Shown: positions 6,872 to 15,787 of the stretch, one piece after another
Layout: every line of letters begins with the position of its first letter
Position numbering within the stretch: the stretch's first letter is position 1
Source of the DNA: Geodermatophilaceae bacterium URHB0062
GTDB taxonomy: Bacteria; Actinomycetota; Actinomycetes; Mycobacteriales; Geodermatophilaceae
Length of the DNA: 64,000 bases
Assembly (NCBI GenBank): GCA_000620185.1
Contig: JHVO01000005.1
Coordinates: forward strand, 310,001 to 374,000
Reading direction: 5' to 3'
The notes under the pieces: generated by a model
Databases searched by the model: none
What the model saw: only the letters and a program-made list of their open reading frames with translations
What the model was told of the DNA's origin: nothing
Program-made: the position numbers and the translations under genes

Positions 6872-9316
6872 TCATGCCTGATGTCCTCCGGATCTCACCC
6901 GTAGGCGGTGGCGGACGTCGCCCAGACCGCGGGCCACGAGCAGCTCCCCGTCCGGGTCGAGCGGGGCCCAGTCACCGGCCGCGTCGTCCCAGCGGCGCCA
7001 CATGCGGGCGTCGCAGGCCACGGTCACCTCGGCGCTCTCGCCGGCCGGTACCTCTGCGGCGGCCCACCCGACGAGCCGTACGGGGTGGGTCGTGTCCGCG
7101 GGCGCGAAGTAGACCTGGACCACCTCGCGCGAGCGGCGGGCGGACGTGTTGCGCACCGACACGGTCACCGTCGGGGCCTCGCCCTCCCCCTCGCCCTCGG
7201 CGACGCGGGCGTCGGCGTACTCCCAGCTGCCGTAGCCGAGGCCGTGGCCGAACCACCAGGCCGGGGCGGGTGCCTGCCCCGCGGCGTGGCCGCGGTACCC
7301 GAGGAAGCGGCCTTCGCTGTACGGCAGCGCGCCGTCGACCGGGGTGACCGACCACGCCGTCGCGGCGCCGTCGGCGGCCGGCCAGGTGGTGACCAGCCGC
7401 CCGGATGGCTCGAGCACGCCGAGCAGGGCCGCGGCGACGGCGGTGCCGCCCTCCTGGCCGGGCAGCCCGGCGACGAGGATCGCGTCGACCCGGCCGGCCC
7501 ACGGCATGAGCACCGGTGTCGCGGAGTTGACCACGACCACTGTGCGGGGTGCCGCCTCGACCACGGCGGTGACCAGGGCGTCCTGCGCGCCGGGCAGGGC
7601 GAGGGTGGTCTTGTCGCGGGCCTCGGTCTCCTCCTCCTCGGTCAGGCCGACGACGACCACGGCGACCTCCACGGAGCGTGCCGCGGCGACCGCGTCGGCG
7701 ATCGCGTCCTCGTCCGGGCGCGGCGCCGGCCGGGCGATGAGACCGACCATGGTGAACAGCCCTCCCGGCCGGTCGGAGTTCGCGTCCGGGAGAACGGTCA
7801 CCTCCGCCTCGAGGACGGTCGGCCCGTCGAGGTCGACCTCGACGGTGTGCGGTGGCGGGGTGAGCACACCCTCGCCGTGGTCGCCGGTCACCGGCCGCAG
7901 CACGACGGAGTCCGAGAAGTCGCCGGCTGCGAGAGCCCACGACCCCAGACCGATGACGCCGAGCTGCACCCGGCCGGTGTGCTCGATGCGCGCGGCGAGC
8001 CGGGCGCGCGTGGCCGGCTTCGGCAGGTCGTCGTCGAAGCCCACCAGGCGCTGCGTGTCGTCCACGTGCTCGTCGGCGAGCAGGTCGCCGTCGGCGGCAT
8101 AGAGCCGCACGTGCATGCCGGGCCGGCCGTCGGAGGGGTCCACGACGAAGCCGGGCCGGGCCTTGACCGGGCGGGTCCGCACCTCCACGCCGTCCACGAC
8201 GACGGCGCCGGGGAGGGCGGCGGTCAGCCCGGCGGAGACGGTGATCTGGTGCGGCGGGTTCACCTGCGCGGAGCCGCCGCCCATGAGGGTGGTGTCGAGG
8301 GCCGGCCGGCCGATCAGCGCGACCGTCGCGGCCGCGTCGAGCGGGAGGGCCGCATCGTTCTTCAGCACGGTCATGCCCGCGGCGGCGTACCGGACCAGCG
8401 CCTCGCGGCGCACGTCGTCCGTCGGCTCCGGCAGCCCGGCAGGCCACTGCCGGGCCTTCCCGAGCGCACCGACCCGGTCGGCGAGGCGGAGCAGCCGGAC
8501 GACGTGGTCGTCCAGCACGGCCCCGCTCACCTCGCCGGCCTCGACCGCGGCGACGAGGGCGTCGCCCCAGGGGCCGTGCGGGCCGGGCATGACCAGGTCC
8601 AGCCCGCCGTTGGCCGCCGGCGCCGCCGACTTGGTGGCGAACCAGTCGGACATGATCAGCCCCGACCAGCCCCACTCGCCCTTGACGATGCCGTTCATGA
8701 CGTCGTCCTGCTCGGTCGCCGGCACGCCGTTGACGTCGTTGTAGGCGGCCATGATCGACCACGGGTCGGAGTCGGCGACGGCGATCTCGAACGGCAGGAG
8801 GTAGAGCTCGCGCAGGGTGGCCGCGTCCAGCCGGCTGTCCATGGTGTGCCGCTCGGTCTCGGACTCGTTGGCGACCAGGTGCTTCAGGCAGGCGCCGATG
8901 CCCCGGGCCTGGAGCCCGCGCACGTAGGCAGCGGCCAGCCGTCCGGTCAGCAGCGGGTCCTCGGAGTAGGCCTCGAACAGGCGACCGCCGAGTGGGCTGC
9001 GGTGCAGGTTGATGGTCGGCCCGAGGACGACGTGGATCTCCTGGCGCGCGGCCTCCTCCGCGAGCAGGCCGCCGACCTCGGCCAGCATCCCCTCGTCCCA
9101 GGACGACGCCAGCAGCGTCGCGTTGGGCAGCAGGCTGACCCGCCGTCCACCGGAGAAGGTCAGTCCGCGGACGCCGGTGGGGCCGTCGGAGAAGGCCATC
9201 GGCGCGAGGCCGATCTCGTCGGCGCCCTGCAGCGTGAACATGCTGGCGCCGGTCAGCAGGCGCACCTTCGCCGGCACATCCAGCGTCACGGCCAGCGCCT
9301 CGTACTCGTCGCTCAT
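6872..9316 (-). CDS. GH3-family beta-glycosidase, cytoplasmic
   Basis: This 814-residue glycoside hydrolase lacks a signal peptide, so it should act on imported oligosaccharides. The N-terminal barrel contains the KHLVANE motif near residue 140 and the nucleophile motif MSDW with Asp224. The second GH3 domain follows, with a long insertion around residues 380-510 resembling a PA14 module, and a fibronectin-III-like domain closes the protein. PA14-bearing GH3 enzymes are usually exo-beta-glucosidases or xylosidases that tolerate bulky glycosides. The ATG at 9316 follows AAGGCGAG. It diverges from the GH78 rhamnosidase, so the two probably cooperate on rhamnosyl-glucosides. The exact substrate cannot be read from sequence. 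Confidence 0.88.
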   Translation of the reverse strand: MSDEYEALAVTLDVPAKVRLLTGASMFTLQGADEIGLAPMAFSDGPTGVRGLTFSGGRRVSLLPNATLLASSWDEGMLAEVGGLLAEEAARQEIHVVLGPTINLHRSPLGGRLFEAYSEDPLLTGRLAAAYVRGLQARGIGACLKHLVANESETERHTMDSRLDAATLRELYLLPFEIAVADSDPWSIMAAYNDVNGVPATEQDDVMNGIVKGEWGWSGLIMSDWFATKSAAPAANGGLDLVMPGPHGPWGDALVAAVEAGEVSGAVLDDHVVRLLRLADRVGALGKARQWPAGLPEPTDDVRREALVRYAAAGMTVLKNDAALPLDAAATVALIGRPALDTTLMGGGSAQVNPPHQITVSAGLTAALPGAVVVDGVEVRTRPVKARPGFVVDPSDGRPGMHVRLYAADGDLLADEHVDDTQRLVGFDDDLPKPATRARLAARIEHTGRVQLGVIGLGSWALAAGDFSDSVVLRPVTGDHGEGVLTPPPHTVEVDLDGPTVLEAEVTVLPDANSDRPGGLFTMVGLIARPAPRPDEDAIADAVAAARSVEVAVVVVGLTEEEETEARDKTTLALPGAQDALVTAVVEAAPRTVVVVNSATPVLMPWAGRVDAILVAGLPGQEGGTAVAAALLGVLEPSGRLVTTWPAADGAATAWSVTPVDGALPYSEGRFLGYRGHAAGQAPAPAWWFGHGLGYGSWEYADARVAEGEGEGEAPTVTVSVRNTSARRSREVVQVYFAPADTTHPVRLVGWAAAEVPAGESAEVTVACDARMWRRWDDAAGDWAPLDPDGELLVARGLGDVRHRLRVRSGGHQA

Positions 9317-9413
9317 GTGCTCGCCTTCTGCGCGCGCGGGGGTGCGCCGGGAGTGGGCCGTGCGCCAAGGCGCCGGCCGCACCGGGCGGTCCTCGACGGA
9401 CCGGATGTGACGC

Positions 9414-9442
9414 ACGTTACGGACCGGATTTGAACGTGACAA
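9414..9442 (-). promoter_or_regulatory. Predicted promoter of the GH3-lacI operon
   Basis: On the minus strand TTGTCA (9437-9442) and TAACGT (9414-9419) are separated by 17 bp. This gives a start point near 9407, about 90 bp before the GH3 start codon. Confidence 0.5.
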
Positions 9443-9451
9443 GGACGTTCA
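9431..9451. promoter_or_regulatory. Inverted repeat over the -35 of the GH3 promoter
   Basis: TGAACGT-N7-ACGTTCA is a perfect 7-bp inverted repeat that covers the predicted -35 box. Its half-site resembles TGAAnCG of the downstream-type operators but with wider spacing, so it may bind a LacI dimer differently or another regulator. The rest of the 333-bp gap (9317-9649) holds the two divergent promoters and the site at 9620. Confidence 0.5.
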
Positions 9452-9578
9452 GACCCCGCCGATGTGCCGGGCGCAGGCTTGCGGGCGAGGTCGGTGGTTG
9501 CGCCATGCACCCATGTAGACCGCGGTAATCCGGACGGTCTCGGTCGGGACACGGCGGGAAAGATTCCGCGCCACCCCC

Positions 9579-9608
9579 TTGTCCGGTGTGGCGGGGACCA
9601 CATACAGT
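9579..9608 (+). promoter_or_regulatory. Predicted promoter of the GH78-CUT1 operon
   Basis: TTGTCC (9579-9584) and TACAGT (9603-9608) are 18 bp apart, predicting a start near 9615. The operator at 9620-9631 lies directly after it. Confidence 0.5.
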
Positions 9609-9619
9609 CCCGCCAGCGT

Positions 9620-9631
9620 TTAAACGATTCA
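9620..9631. promoter_or_regulatory. LacI-type operator at the GH78 promoter
   Basis: TTAAACGATTCA differs by one base in each half from the palindromic consensus. It sits about +5 to +16 relative to the predicted start and 18 bases before the GH78 start codon, the same arrangement as at rhaS, rhaI and the exported GH3. Confidence 0.65.
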
Positions 9632-9649
9632 CTCTCACGGAGCCGCCCG

Positions 9650-12466
9650 ATGCCCGTCCCGTCCGCACCGTCCTTCCTCCGGTTCGAGCACCAGGTCGCC
9701 GGCCGCCCGGCGTTCGGTCTCGGCGCCGCCGCCCCGCGCCTGTCGTGGCAGGTGGGTGAGGCGCCCGAGGGCTACCGGCAGGGTGCCTACGAGCTGGAGG
9801 TGCGCCGGGGCGACGCCGACGCGGAGGTGGTGCGCGTGGAGTCGGCGGAGCAGGTCCTCGTCCCCTGGCCGGTCGCGCCCCTGGCGTCGCGCGAGAGCGC
9901 CGAGGTCCGGGTCCGCGTCCGCGGCGCGGCCGCCGACGACTGGAGCGGCTGGAGCGAGCCCGCCGTCGTCGAGACGGGGCTGCTGACGCCCGATGACTGG
10001 ACGGCCCGCTTCGTGAGCCCGTGCCGGATCGGGGGCCTGGAGGCCGCGGCCCCCGTGCTGAGCGGGGCGATCGAGCTGCCCGCCGGCGTCGTGCGGGCCC
10101 GTCTCTACATCACCGCGCACGGCCTCTACGTCCCGACGCTCAACGGCCGCCGCGTGGGCGACACCGAGCTCGCGCCGGGGTGGACCGCCTACGCGCAGCG
10201 GCTGCGCTACCAGACCTTCGACGTCACCGAGCTCGTGCAGGCGGGGCGCAACGACCTCGACGTGCTGCTCGGCAACGGGTGGTACCGCGGCCGGCTGGGG
10301 TTCACCGGGCGGCGTGCCTTCTACGGTGACCGGCTGGCGCTGCTGGCCCAGCTCGAGGTCACCACCGACGACGGCGCCGTGCACGTCCTGGCCACCGACG
10401 ACACGTGGACGGCCCGCGAGAGCAACGTGCTCGCCGACGACGTCTACGACGGCCAGCGGACCGATCTGCGTCGTCCGGCGCTCGGGGCCCTGGGCGAAGC
10501 CGACGCCGTCGACATCCTCGACGCCGACCTCTCCCGGCTGGTGGCTCCGGAGGGCCCGCCCGTCCGGATCACCGACGTCCTTCCCGCCGTCGAGGTCAGC
10601 ACCTCGCCGTCGGGCAAGACGCTCGTGGATTTCGGGCAGAACGTCGTCGGCTGGGTCCGGCTGCGGGTCCGAGGCCTCGAGCCCGGCGCCGAGGTGACGG
10701 TCCGCCACGCCGAGGTCCTGGAGGACGGCGAGCTCGGCGTCCGCCCGTTGCGCACGGCGAAGGCCACCGACACGTGGCTGGTCGCGGGCGGGGACGAGGA
10801 GGTGCTCGAGCCGAGCCTGACCTTCCACGGCTTCCGCTACGCCGAGGTCGCCGGGGTCGCCGACCTCCGGGCGGCAGACCTCGAGGCCGTGGTCGTCGGC
10901 ACCGACCTGCGCCGCACCGGCTGGTTCGACTCGTCGCACGAGCTGCTCAACCGCTTCCACGAGAACGTGGTCTGGGGCATGCGCGGCAACTTCGTCGACG
11001 TCCCGACCGACTGCCCGCAGCGTGACGAGCGCCTCGGCTGGACCGGTGACATCCAGGTGTTCTCGCCGACCGCGAGCTTCCTGTTCGACAGCGCCGGCTT
11101 CCTCAGCACTTGGCTGGCCGATCTGGCCGCCGAGCAGCAGAAGGACGGCTCCGTGCCGTTCGTCGTCCCCGACATCCTCAAGACGCCCGCACCCGCCGCG
11201 GCGGCGTGGGGCGACGCCGCGACCGTCGTGCCGTGGGTGGTCTACCAGCGCAGCGGTGACGTCGAGGTGCTCCGCCGGCAGCTGCCCAGCATGACCGCGT
11301 GGGTCGACCGCATCAGCGGGCTGGCCGGCGCCGACCGTCTCTGGACCGGCGGCTTCCAATTCGGCGACTGGCTGGATCCGACCGCGCCGCCGGACCAGCC
11401 CGCCGCGGCCAAGGTCGACCCGGATGTCGTCGCGACCGCGCACCTCGCCCGCTCGGCCGAGATCGTCGCGCAGGCGGCGGAGGTCCTGGGCGATCCGGAC
11501 ACGTCGACCCGGTACGCGCAGCTGGCCGCCGAGGTGCGCGCCGCCTTCGCCGCCGAGTACGTGACCGGCACGGGCCGCGTGCTCAGCGACGCGCAGACCG
11601 GGTACGCGATGGCGATCGAGTGGGCGCTCCTGCCGACGGCCGAGCAGCGGCAGCGGGCCGGTCGCCGGCTCGCCGACCTCGTGCGGACGTCGAGCTTCCG
11701 GATCAGCACCGGCTTCGTCGGCACTCCGCTGATGACCGACGCGCTGACCGCGGTGGGGGAGGTGGAGCTCGCCTACCGGCTGCTGCTGCAGACCGGCTGC
11801 CCCTCGTGGCTCTACTCCGTGACGATGGGCGCCACCACCGTGTGGGAGCGCTGGGACAGCATGCTGCCCGACGGCAGCATCAATCCCGGCGAGATGACGT
11901 CGTTCAACCACTACGCGCTCGGCGCGGTCGCGGACTGGCTGCACCGCACGGTCGCCGGTCTCGCCCCGGCCGCCCCGGCGTACCGCGAGCTGCTCGTCCG
12001 GCCACTGCCCGGTGGCGGTCTCACCTCCGCCTCGGCCCGGCACGACTCGCCGTTCGGCCCCGCGGCGGTGGCGTGGGAGCGCCGCGACGGGCGCCTCTCC
12101 CTGACCGTGGAGGTGCCGGTCGGCAGCTCCGCCACCGTCCACGTCCCCGGCATGGCCGAGCCGGTGCGCGTCGCGCACGGCACGCACGCCTGGGACGTCG
12201 CGGACCCGGTCGTCGGGCAGGCGGCCCTGTCCGCCGACGCCACGATCCGCGACCTCCTCGACCACGGCGAGGCGTGGCCGGCGGTGGCCGCGGCCGCCGT
12301 GGCGCACTCCCGGCTGCCCGACGACGTCGCGGCGGCCGGCCGGCTGGAGCGCTTCCTCGACGCGCCCCTGACCGACCTCTCCCTGGCCCTGGACCCCGAG
12401 AGCTCCTTCCACGGGGCCGAGGAACTCGACGCGGCGCTGGAGGAGGCCCTGACCCGATACCGATGA
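9650..12466 (+). CDS. GH78 alpha-L-rhamnosidase
   Basis: This 938-residue enzyme releases terminal alpha-L-rhamnose from glycosides. It has N-terminal beta-sandwich modules to about residue 320, an (alpha/alpha)6 catalytic barrel from about 330 to 770, and a C-terminal beta domain. The family motif CPQRDERLGWTGD is present; by alignment with Bacillus RhaB, Glu460 would be the general acid, and Glu733 in VWERW the general base. No signal peptide is visible, so it probably works on rhamnosides already imported. The ATG at 9650 follows GGAG by seven bases. The gene leads an operon with a CUT1 importer, implying that the importer brings in rhamnosides rather than free rhamnose. Confidence 0.93.
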   Translation: MPVPSAPSFLRFEHQVAGRPAFGLGAAAPRLSWQVGEAPEGYRQGAYELEVRRGDADAEVVRVESAEQVLVPWPVAPLASRESAEVRVRVRGAAADDWSGWSEPAVVETGLLTPDDWTARFVSPCRIGGLEAAAPVLSGAIELPAGVVRARLYITAHGLYVPTLNGRRVGDTELAPGWTAYAQRLRYQTFDVTELVQAGRNDLDVLLGNGWYRGRLGFTGRRAFYGDRLALLAQLEVTTDDGAVHVLATDDTWTARESNVLADDVYDGQRTDLRRPALGALGEADAVDILDADLSRLVAPEGPPVRITDVLPAVEVSTSPSGKTLVDFGQNVVGWVRLRVRGLEPGAEVTVRHAEVLEDGELGVRPLRTAKATDTWLVAGGDEEVLEPSLTFHGFRYAEVAGVADLRAADLEAVVVGTDLRRTGWFDSSHELLNRFHENVVWGMRGNFVDVPTDCPQRDERLGWTGDIQVFSPTASFLFDSAGFLSTWLADLAAEQQKDGSVPFVVPDILKTPAPAAAAWGDAATVVPWVVYQRSGDVEVLRRQLPSMTAWVDRISGLAGADRLWTGGFQFGDWLDPTAPPDQPAAAKVDPDVVATAHLARSAEIVAQAAEVLGDPDTSTRYAQLAAEVRAAFAAEYVTGTGRVLSDAQTGYAMAIEWALLPTAEQRQRAGRRLADLVRTSSFRISTGFVGTPLMTDALTAVGEVELAYRLLLQTGCPSWLYSVTMGATTVWERWDSMLPDGSINPGEMTSFNHYALGAVADWLHRTVAGLAPAAPAYRELLVRPLPGGGLTSASARHDSPFGPAAVAWERRDGRLSLTVEVPVGSSATVHVPGMAEPVRVAHGTHAWDVADPVVGQAALSADATIRDLLDHGEAWPAVAAAAVAHSRLPDDVAAAGRLERFLDAPLTDLSLALDPESSFHGAEELDAALEEALTRYR

Positions 12467-12575
12467 GACCGCTCCACCGACCTCACCCGGGCCGGCCGTG
12501 CGACGGCTCCCAGCGCACCGCGTGGCGTCGATCAGACCAGCAGTTCTCCGGACGTCTCTCCTGTGGAGGAAAGAA

Positions 12576-13895
12576 ATGAAGCTGACGAACAAGCGCCGCC
12601 CCACGGCAGTGGTCGTGGGCGTGGCGGTCGCATCCCTCGCCCTCGCCGCCTGTGGTGGCGGTGACGACGGGGGCAGCTCGGGCGGCAAGGTCACCCTGTC
12701 GTTCCTCGTGGACAACTCCGAGACCAGCGTCGCGACCGCCAAGGGCCTCGCCGACGCGTACCACAAGAAGAACCCGGACGTGACCATCGACGTCGAGCAG
12801 CGGCCTCAGGGCGGTGACGGCGACAACGTCGTCAAGACCCGGCTCTCGACCGGCGACATGACCGACATCTTCATGTACAACTCGGGCTCGCTCTTCCAGG
12901 CCCTGAACCCCAAGCAGACGATGGTTCCGCTCGAGGGCGACTACGTGGACACCCTCGCCGACGCGTTCAAGCAGTCGGTGACAGCCGACGACAAGGTCTA
13001 CGGGGTTCCGTTCGGGACGTTCATGGGTGGCGGGGTCCTCTACAACATCCCGGCCTACAAGGAGCTCGGCCTCGAGGTCCCGAAGACCTGGTCGCAGTTC
13101 GAGGAGAACAGCGACAAGATCAAGGCGGCGGGCAAGACGGCGGTCATCCAGACCTACGGCGACACCTGGACCTCCCAGCTGCTGGTCCTCGGCGACTACC
13201 ACAACGTCGCCGAGCAGGAGCCGGACTTCGCCGACGACTACACCGCGGGCAAGGCGAAGTTCGCCGACACCCCGGCCGCACTCACCGGCTTCGAGCACAC
13301 CCAGGAGGTCCACGACAAGGGCTGGGTGAACGAGGACTTCCAGTCGGCCAAGAACGCCGACGGCATGCGGATGCTCGCCCAGGGCGACGGCGTGCAGTAC
13401 CCGATGCTGACCTTCGCGATGGCCGAGGTCGCGGCGAACTACCCCGACCAGCTCAACGACATCGGCTTCTTCGGCATCCCGGGTGACGACGAGTCGACCA
13501 ACGGTGCGACCGTCTGGTCGCCCGGTGGCATCTACATCCCCGCCACGACCGAGGGCGACAAGCTGAAGGCGGCGCAGGACTTCGTCGCCTATGCGGCCAG
13601 CCCCGACGGCTGCCAGGCCCAGATCGAGGCGACCCCGCCGCAGGGTCCGATGGGTGTCACCGGCTGCGACCTGCCCGCCGACGTGACGCAGGTCGTCAAG
13701 GACATCCAGACCTACACGGAGAAGGACGGCGCGAGCACGCCGGCGCTGGAGTTCCTCTCGCCCATCAAGGGCCCGGCGCTGGAGCAGATCCTGGTCGAGG
13801 TCGGTTCGGGCATCCGCGATGCCAAGAGTGGTGCGGCCCTCTACGACGAGGACGCGAAGAAGCAGGCCCAGCAGCTCGGTATCGAGGGCTGGTAA
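12576..13895 (+). CDS. CUT1-type ABC sugar-binding lipoprotein
   Basis: This 439-residue extracytoplasmic solute-binding protein has a basic N-terminus, a hydrophobic segment and the lipobox LAAC with Cys26. The mature protein is of the SBP_bac_1 (MalE/UgpB) type, which usually binds di- or oligosaccharides. The features DAYHKKNPDVTIDVEQ near residue 60 and the WSPGGIYIPATT segment near 310 support this. The start follows a strong GGAGG. It lies 109 bp after the GH78 gene and is followed by its two permeases, so a rhamnose-containing oligosaccharide is the likely ligand; that is inference from context. Confidence 0.9.
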   Translation: MKLTNKRRPTAVVVGVAVASLALAACGGGDDGGSSGGKVTLSFLVDNSETSVATAKGLADAYHKKNPDVTIDVEQRPQGGDGDNVVKTRLSTGDMTDIFMYNSGSLFQALNPKQTMVPLEGDYVDTLADAFKQSVTADDKVYGVPFGTFMGGGVLYNIPAYKELGLEVPKTWSQFEENSDKIKAAGKTAVIQTYGDTWTSQLLVLGDYHNVAEQEPDFADDYTAGKAKFADTPAALTGFEHTQEVHDKGWVNEDFQSAKNADGMRMLAQGDGVQYPMLTFAMAEVAANYPDQLNDIGFFGIPGDDESTNGATVWSPGGIYIPATTEGDKLKAAQDFVAYAASPDGCQAQIEATPPQGPMGVTGCDLPADVTQVVKDIQTYTEKDGASTPALEFLSPIKGPALEQILVEVGSGIRDAKSGAALYDEDAKKQAQQLGIEGW

Positions 13896-13909
13896 TCCGA
13901 CGATGAACC

Positions 13910-13956
13910 GCCGGTCGCGGCCCCGTTCGCAGGGGGACGTCGGGGCCGCGACCGGC
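13910..13956 (+). promoter_or_regulatory. Intercistronic stem-loop after the CUT1 binding-protein gene
   Basis: A 16-bp perfect inverted repeat, left arm 13910-13925 and right arm 13941-13956, encloses a 15-base loop in the 78-bp gap between binding protein and first permease. It lacks a U-tract. The position mirrors the hairpin after rhaS, suggesting an mRNA-stability or partial-termination element that favours binding-protein production. Confidence 0.65.
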
Positions 13957-13973
13957 CGTTCGGGGGATCCGAC

Positions 13974-14909
13974 ATGGCAACAGTGATCGGTAAGGCCCGC
14001 GTGGAGGAGCCTGCGGCTGCTCCCGTCAAGGCCCCGCGGAGGAAGCACGCCGGCATCCAGAGTCACTACCCGTTCTGGTTCTACCTGCCGGCGGGCGTGG
14101 TCTACGCGGTGCTCTTCCTCGTCCCGACGTTCATCGCCTTCTACTTCAGCCTGACCCGGTGGGGCCTGTTCTCGCAGGAGTTCATCGGCCTCGACAACTT
14201 CCGGCAGTTCTTCAACGAGCCGGGGCTGCTCCAGGGGCTGAAGAACAGCCTGATCTACGGCGTGATCACCTCGGCGCTCAAGGTGGTCCTCGGACTGCTC
14301 CTGGCGGTGCTGCTGACCTCGCAGATCATCGCGCGGGGCTGGCTGCGCTCGGTGATCTTCTTCCCCGTGCTCGTGAGCACGATCGGCGTCGGCATCACCT
14401 TCACCATCCTGATGAACCCCCAGCAGGGCCTGATCAACAAGACCCTGGAGGTGTTCGGGATCCACGGTCCGGGCTGGCTGACCAATCCCAGTCTGGCGAT
14501 CTACTCCGTGGCGCTCGTCGACGTCTGGAAGGGCGTCGGGCTGGCCACCGTCATCTACATCGCCGGCATCGTCTCCATTCCCCGCGACTACTTCGAGGCC
14601 GCGGAGATGGACGGGGCGACCGCCTTCGAGCGGTTCCGGCACATCATCCTGCCGCTGGCCCGCCCGGCGACCGTCACCGTGATCATCCTGTCGCTCATCG
14701 GCGGGCTGCGGTCGTTCGACCTGATCTGGGCCATGACCGGGGGCGGTCCGGGATTCAGCTCGGACGTCATCGCCTCGGTCATCTACAAGCAGTACCAGGC
14801 CGGCTTCTACGGCCTGTCGACCGCGGGCAACGTGATCCTCTTCTTCGCCGTGACCCTCATCGTGCTGCCCATCTTCTGGGCGCTGAACCGGAAGCAGGTG
14901 GACATGTGA
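13974..14909 (+). CDS. CUT1 ABC sugar permease, MalF type
   Basis: This 311-residue protein has six predicted membrane helices after a 40-residue basic N-terminus. The inner-membrane-component loop EAAEMDGATAFERFRHIILP near residue 205 docks the ATPase. It is the first of two permeases. Its stop overlaps the GTG start of the second by four bases, so the pair is coupled. A 78-bp gap with a strong hairpin separates it from the binding-protein gene. The substrate is inferred to be a rhamnoside or rhamno-oligosaccharide from the GH78 gene in the same operon. Confidence 0.9.
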   Translation: MATVIGKARVEEPAAAPVKAPRRKHAGIQSHYPFWFYLPAGVVYAVLFLVPTFIAFYFSLTRWGLFSQEFIGLDNFRQFFNEPGLLQGLKNSLIYGVITSALKVVLGLLLAVLLTSQIIARGWLRSVIFFPVLVSTIGVGITFTILMNPQQGLINKTLEVFGIHGPGWLTNPSLAIYSVALVDVWKGVGLATVIYIAGIVSIPRDYFEAAEMDGATAFERFRHIILPLARPATVTVIILSLIGGLRSFDLIWAMTGGGPGFSSDVIASVIYKQYQAGFYGLSTAGNVILFFAVTLIVLPIFWALNRKQVDM

Positions 14910-15745
14910 ACAAGGCCGGTTCCCGCGCATCCCGCTACTGGCTGGGCGGTGCGGCACTCGTCGTGACGGCGGTCGTCTTCGTCGTCCCGTTCATCTTCAT
15001 CCTGTTCATGGCGATCAAGGACCGGAAGCAGTCGTCTCTGCTCGACTTCTCGCTGCCCACGTCGAACAACCTGATCAGCAACATCGTCGAGGTCATCAAG
15101 TCGCGGGACTACATGCTGGTCACCGCGTTCATCAACAGCACGATCCTGACCGTCGCCAGCGTCGCGGGCATGGTCGTCCTCGGCGCGATGGTGGCGTTCG
15201 TCCGGCAGCGTCGTTACAGCCGCTGGAACCGCCTCGTCGACCTGCTGGTGCTGTCCGGGCTGATCATCCCGCCGGCCGTCGTCCCGACGATCTGGGTGCT
15301 GCAGAAGCTGGGGATCTTCCGGACCCTTCCCGGCCTGATCCTCATCGAGATCGCGTTCGGCCTGTCGTTCACGATCCTGCTGTTCCAGGCGTTCATCTCG
15401 ACGATCCCGAAGGAACTGGACGAGGCGGCCATCCTCGACGGTGCCGGACCGTTCCGGTTGTTCTTCCGGGTCATCTTCCCGCTGCTGAAATCGGTCGTGG
15501 TGACGGTGATCGTCGTCCAGTCGGTGTTCGTGTTCAACGACTTCGTCAATCCGCTGTACTTCCTGCCGGGCGACGACAACGCGACCGTGCAGCTGACCCT
15601 GTTCAACTTCAAGAGTCAGTTCACGACGGAGTGGAACCTGCTGTTCACCGACATCCTGCTCATCACCGTGCCGATGCTGGTGCTCTTCATCTTCTTCAAC
15701 CGGAAGATCGTCGAGGGCATGACCGCGGGCGCCGTCAAGGGCTGA
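14906..15745 (+). CDS. CUT1 ABC sugar permease, MalG type
   Basis: This 279-residue membrane protein starts at a GTG inside the stop of the previous permease. About six hydrophobic helices are visible. The ATPase-docking loop ELDEAAILDGAGPFRLFFRV lies near residue 175, with the conserved EAA and G spacing of binding-protein-dependent permeases. It pairs with the MalF-type permease to form the translocation channel and is followed 42 bp later by the ATPase gene. Confidence 0.9.
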   Translation: MNKAGSRASRYWLGGAALVVTAVVFVVPFIFILFMAIKDRKQSSLLDFSLPTSNNLISNIVEVIKSRDYMLVTAFINSTILTVASVAGMVVLGAMVAFVRQRRYSRWNRLVDLLVLSGLIIPPAVVPTIWVLQKLGIFRTLPGLILIEIAFGLSFTILLFQAFISTIPKELDEAAILDGAGPFRLFFRVIFPLLKSVVVTVIVVQSVFVFNDFVNPLYFLPGDDNATVQLTLFNFKSQFTTEWNLLFTDILLITVPMLVLFIFFNRKIVEGMTAGAVKG

Positions 15746-15787
15746 ACCCGCCTCCTCTCGGCCCACTCCTTTCCGAAAGGCAGAACA

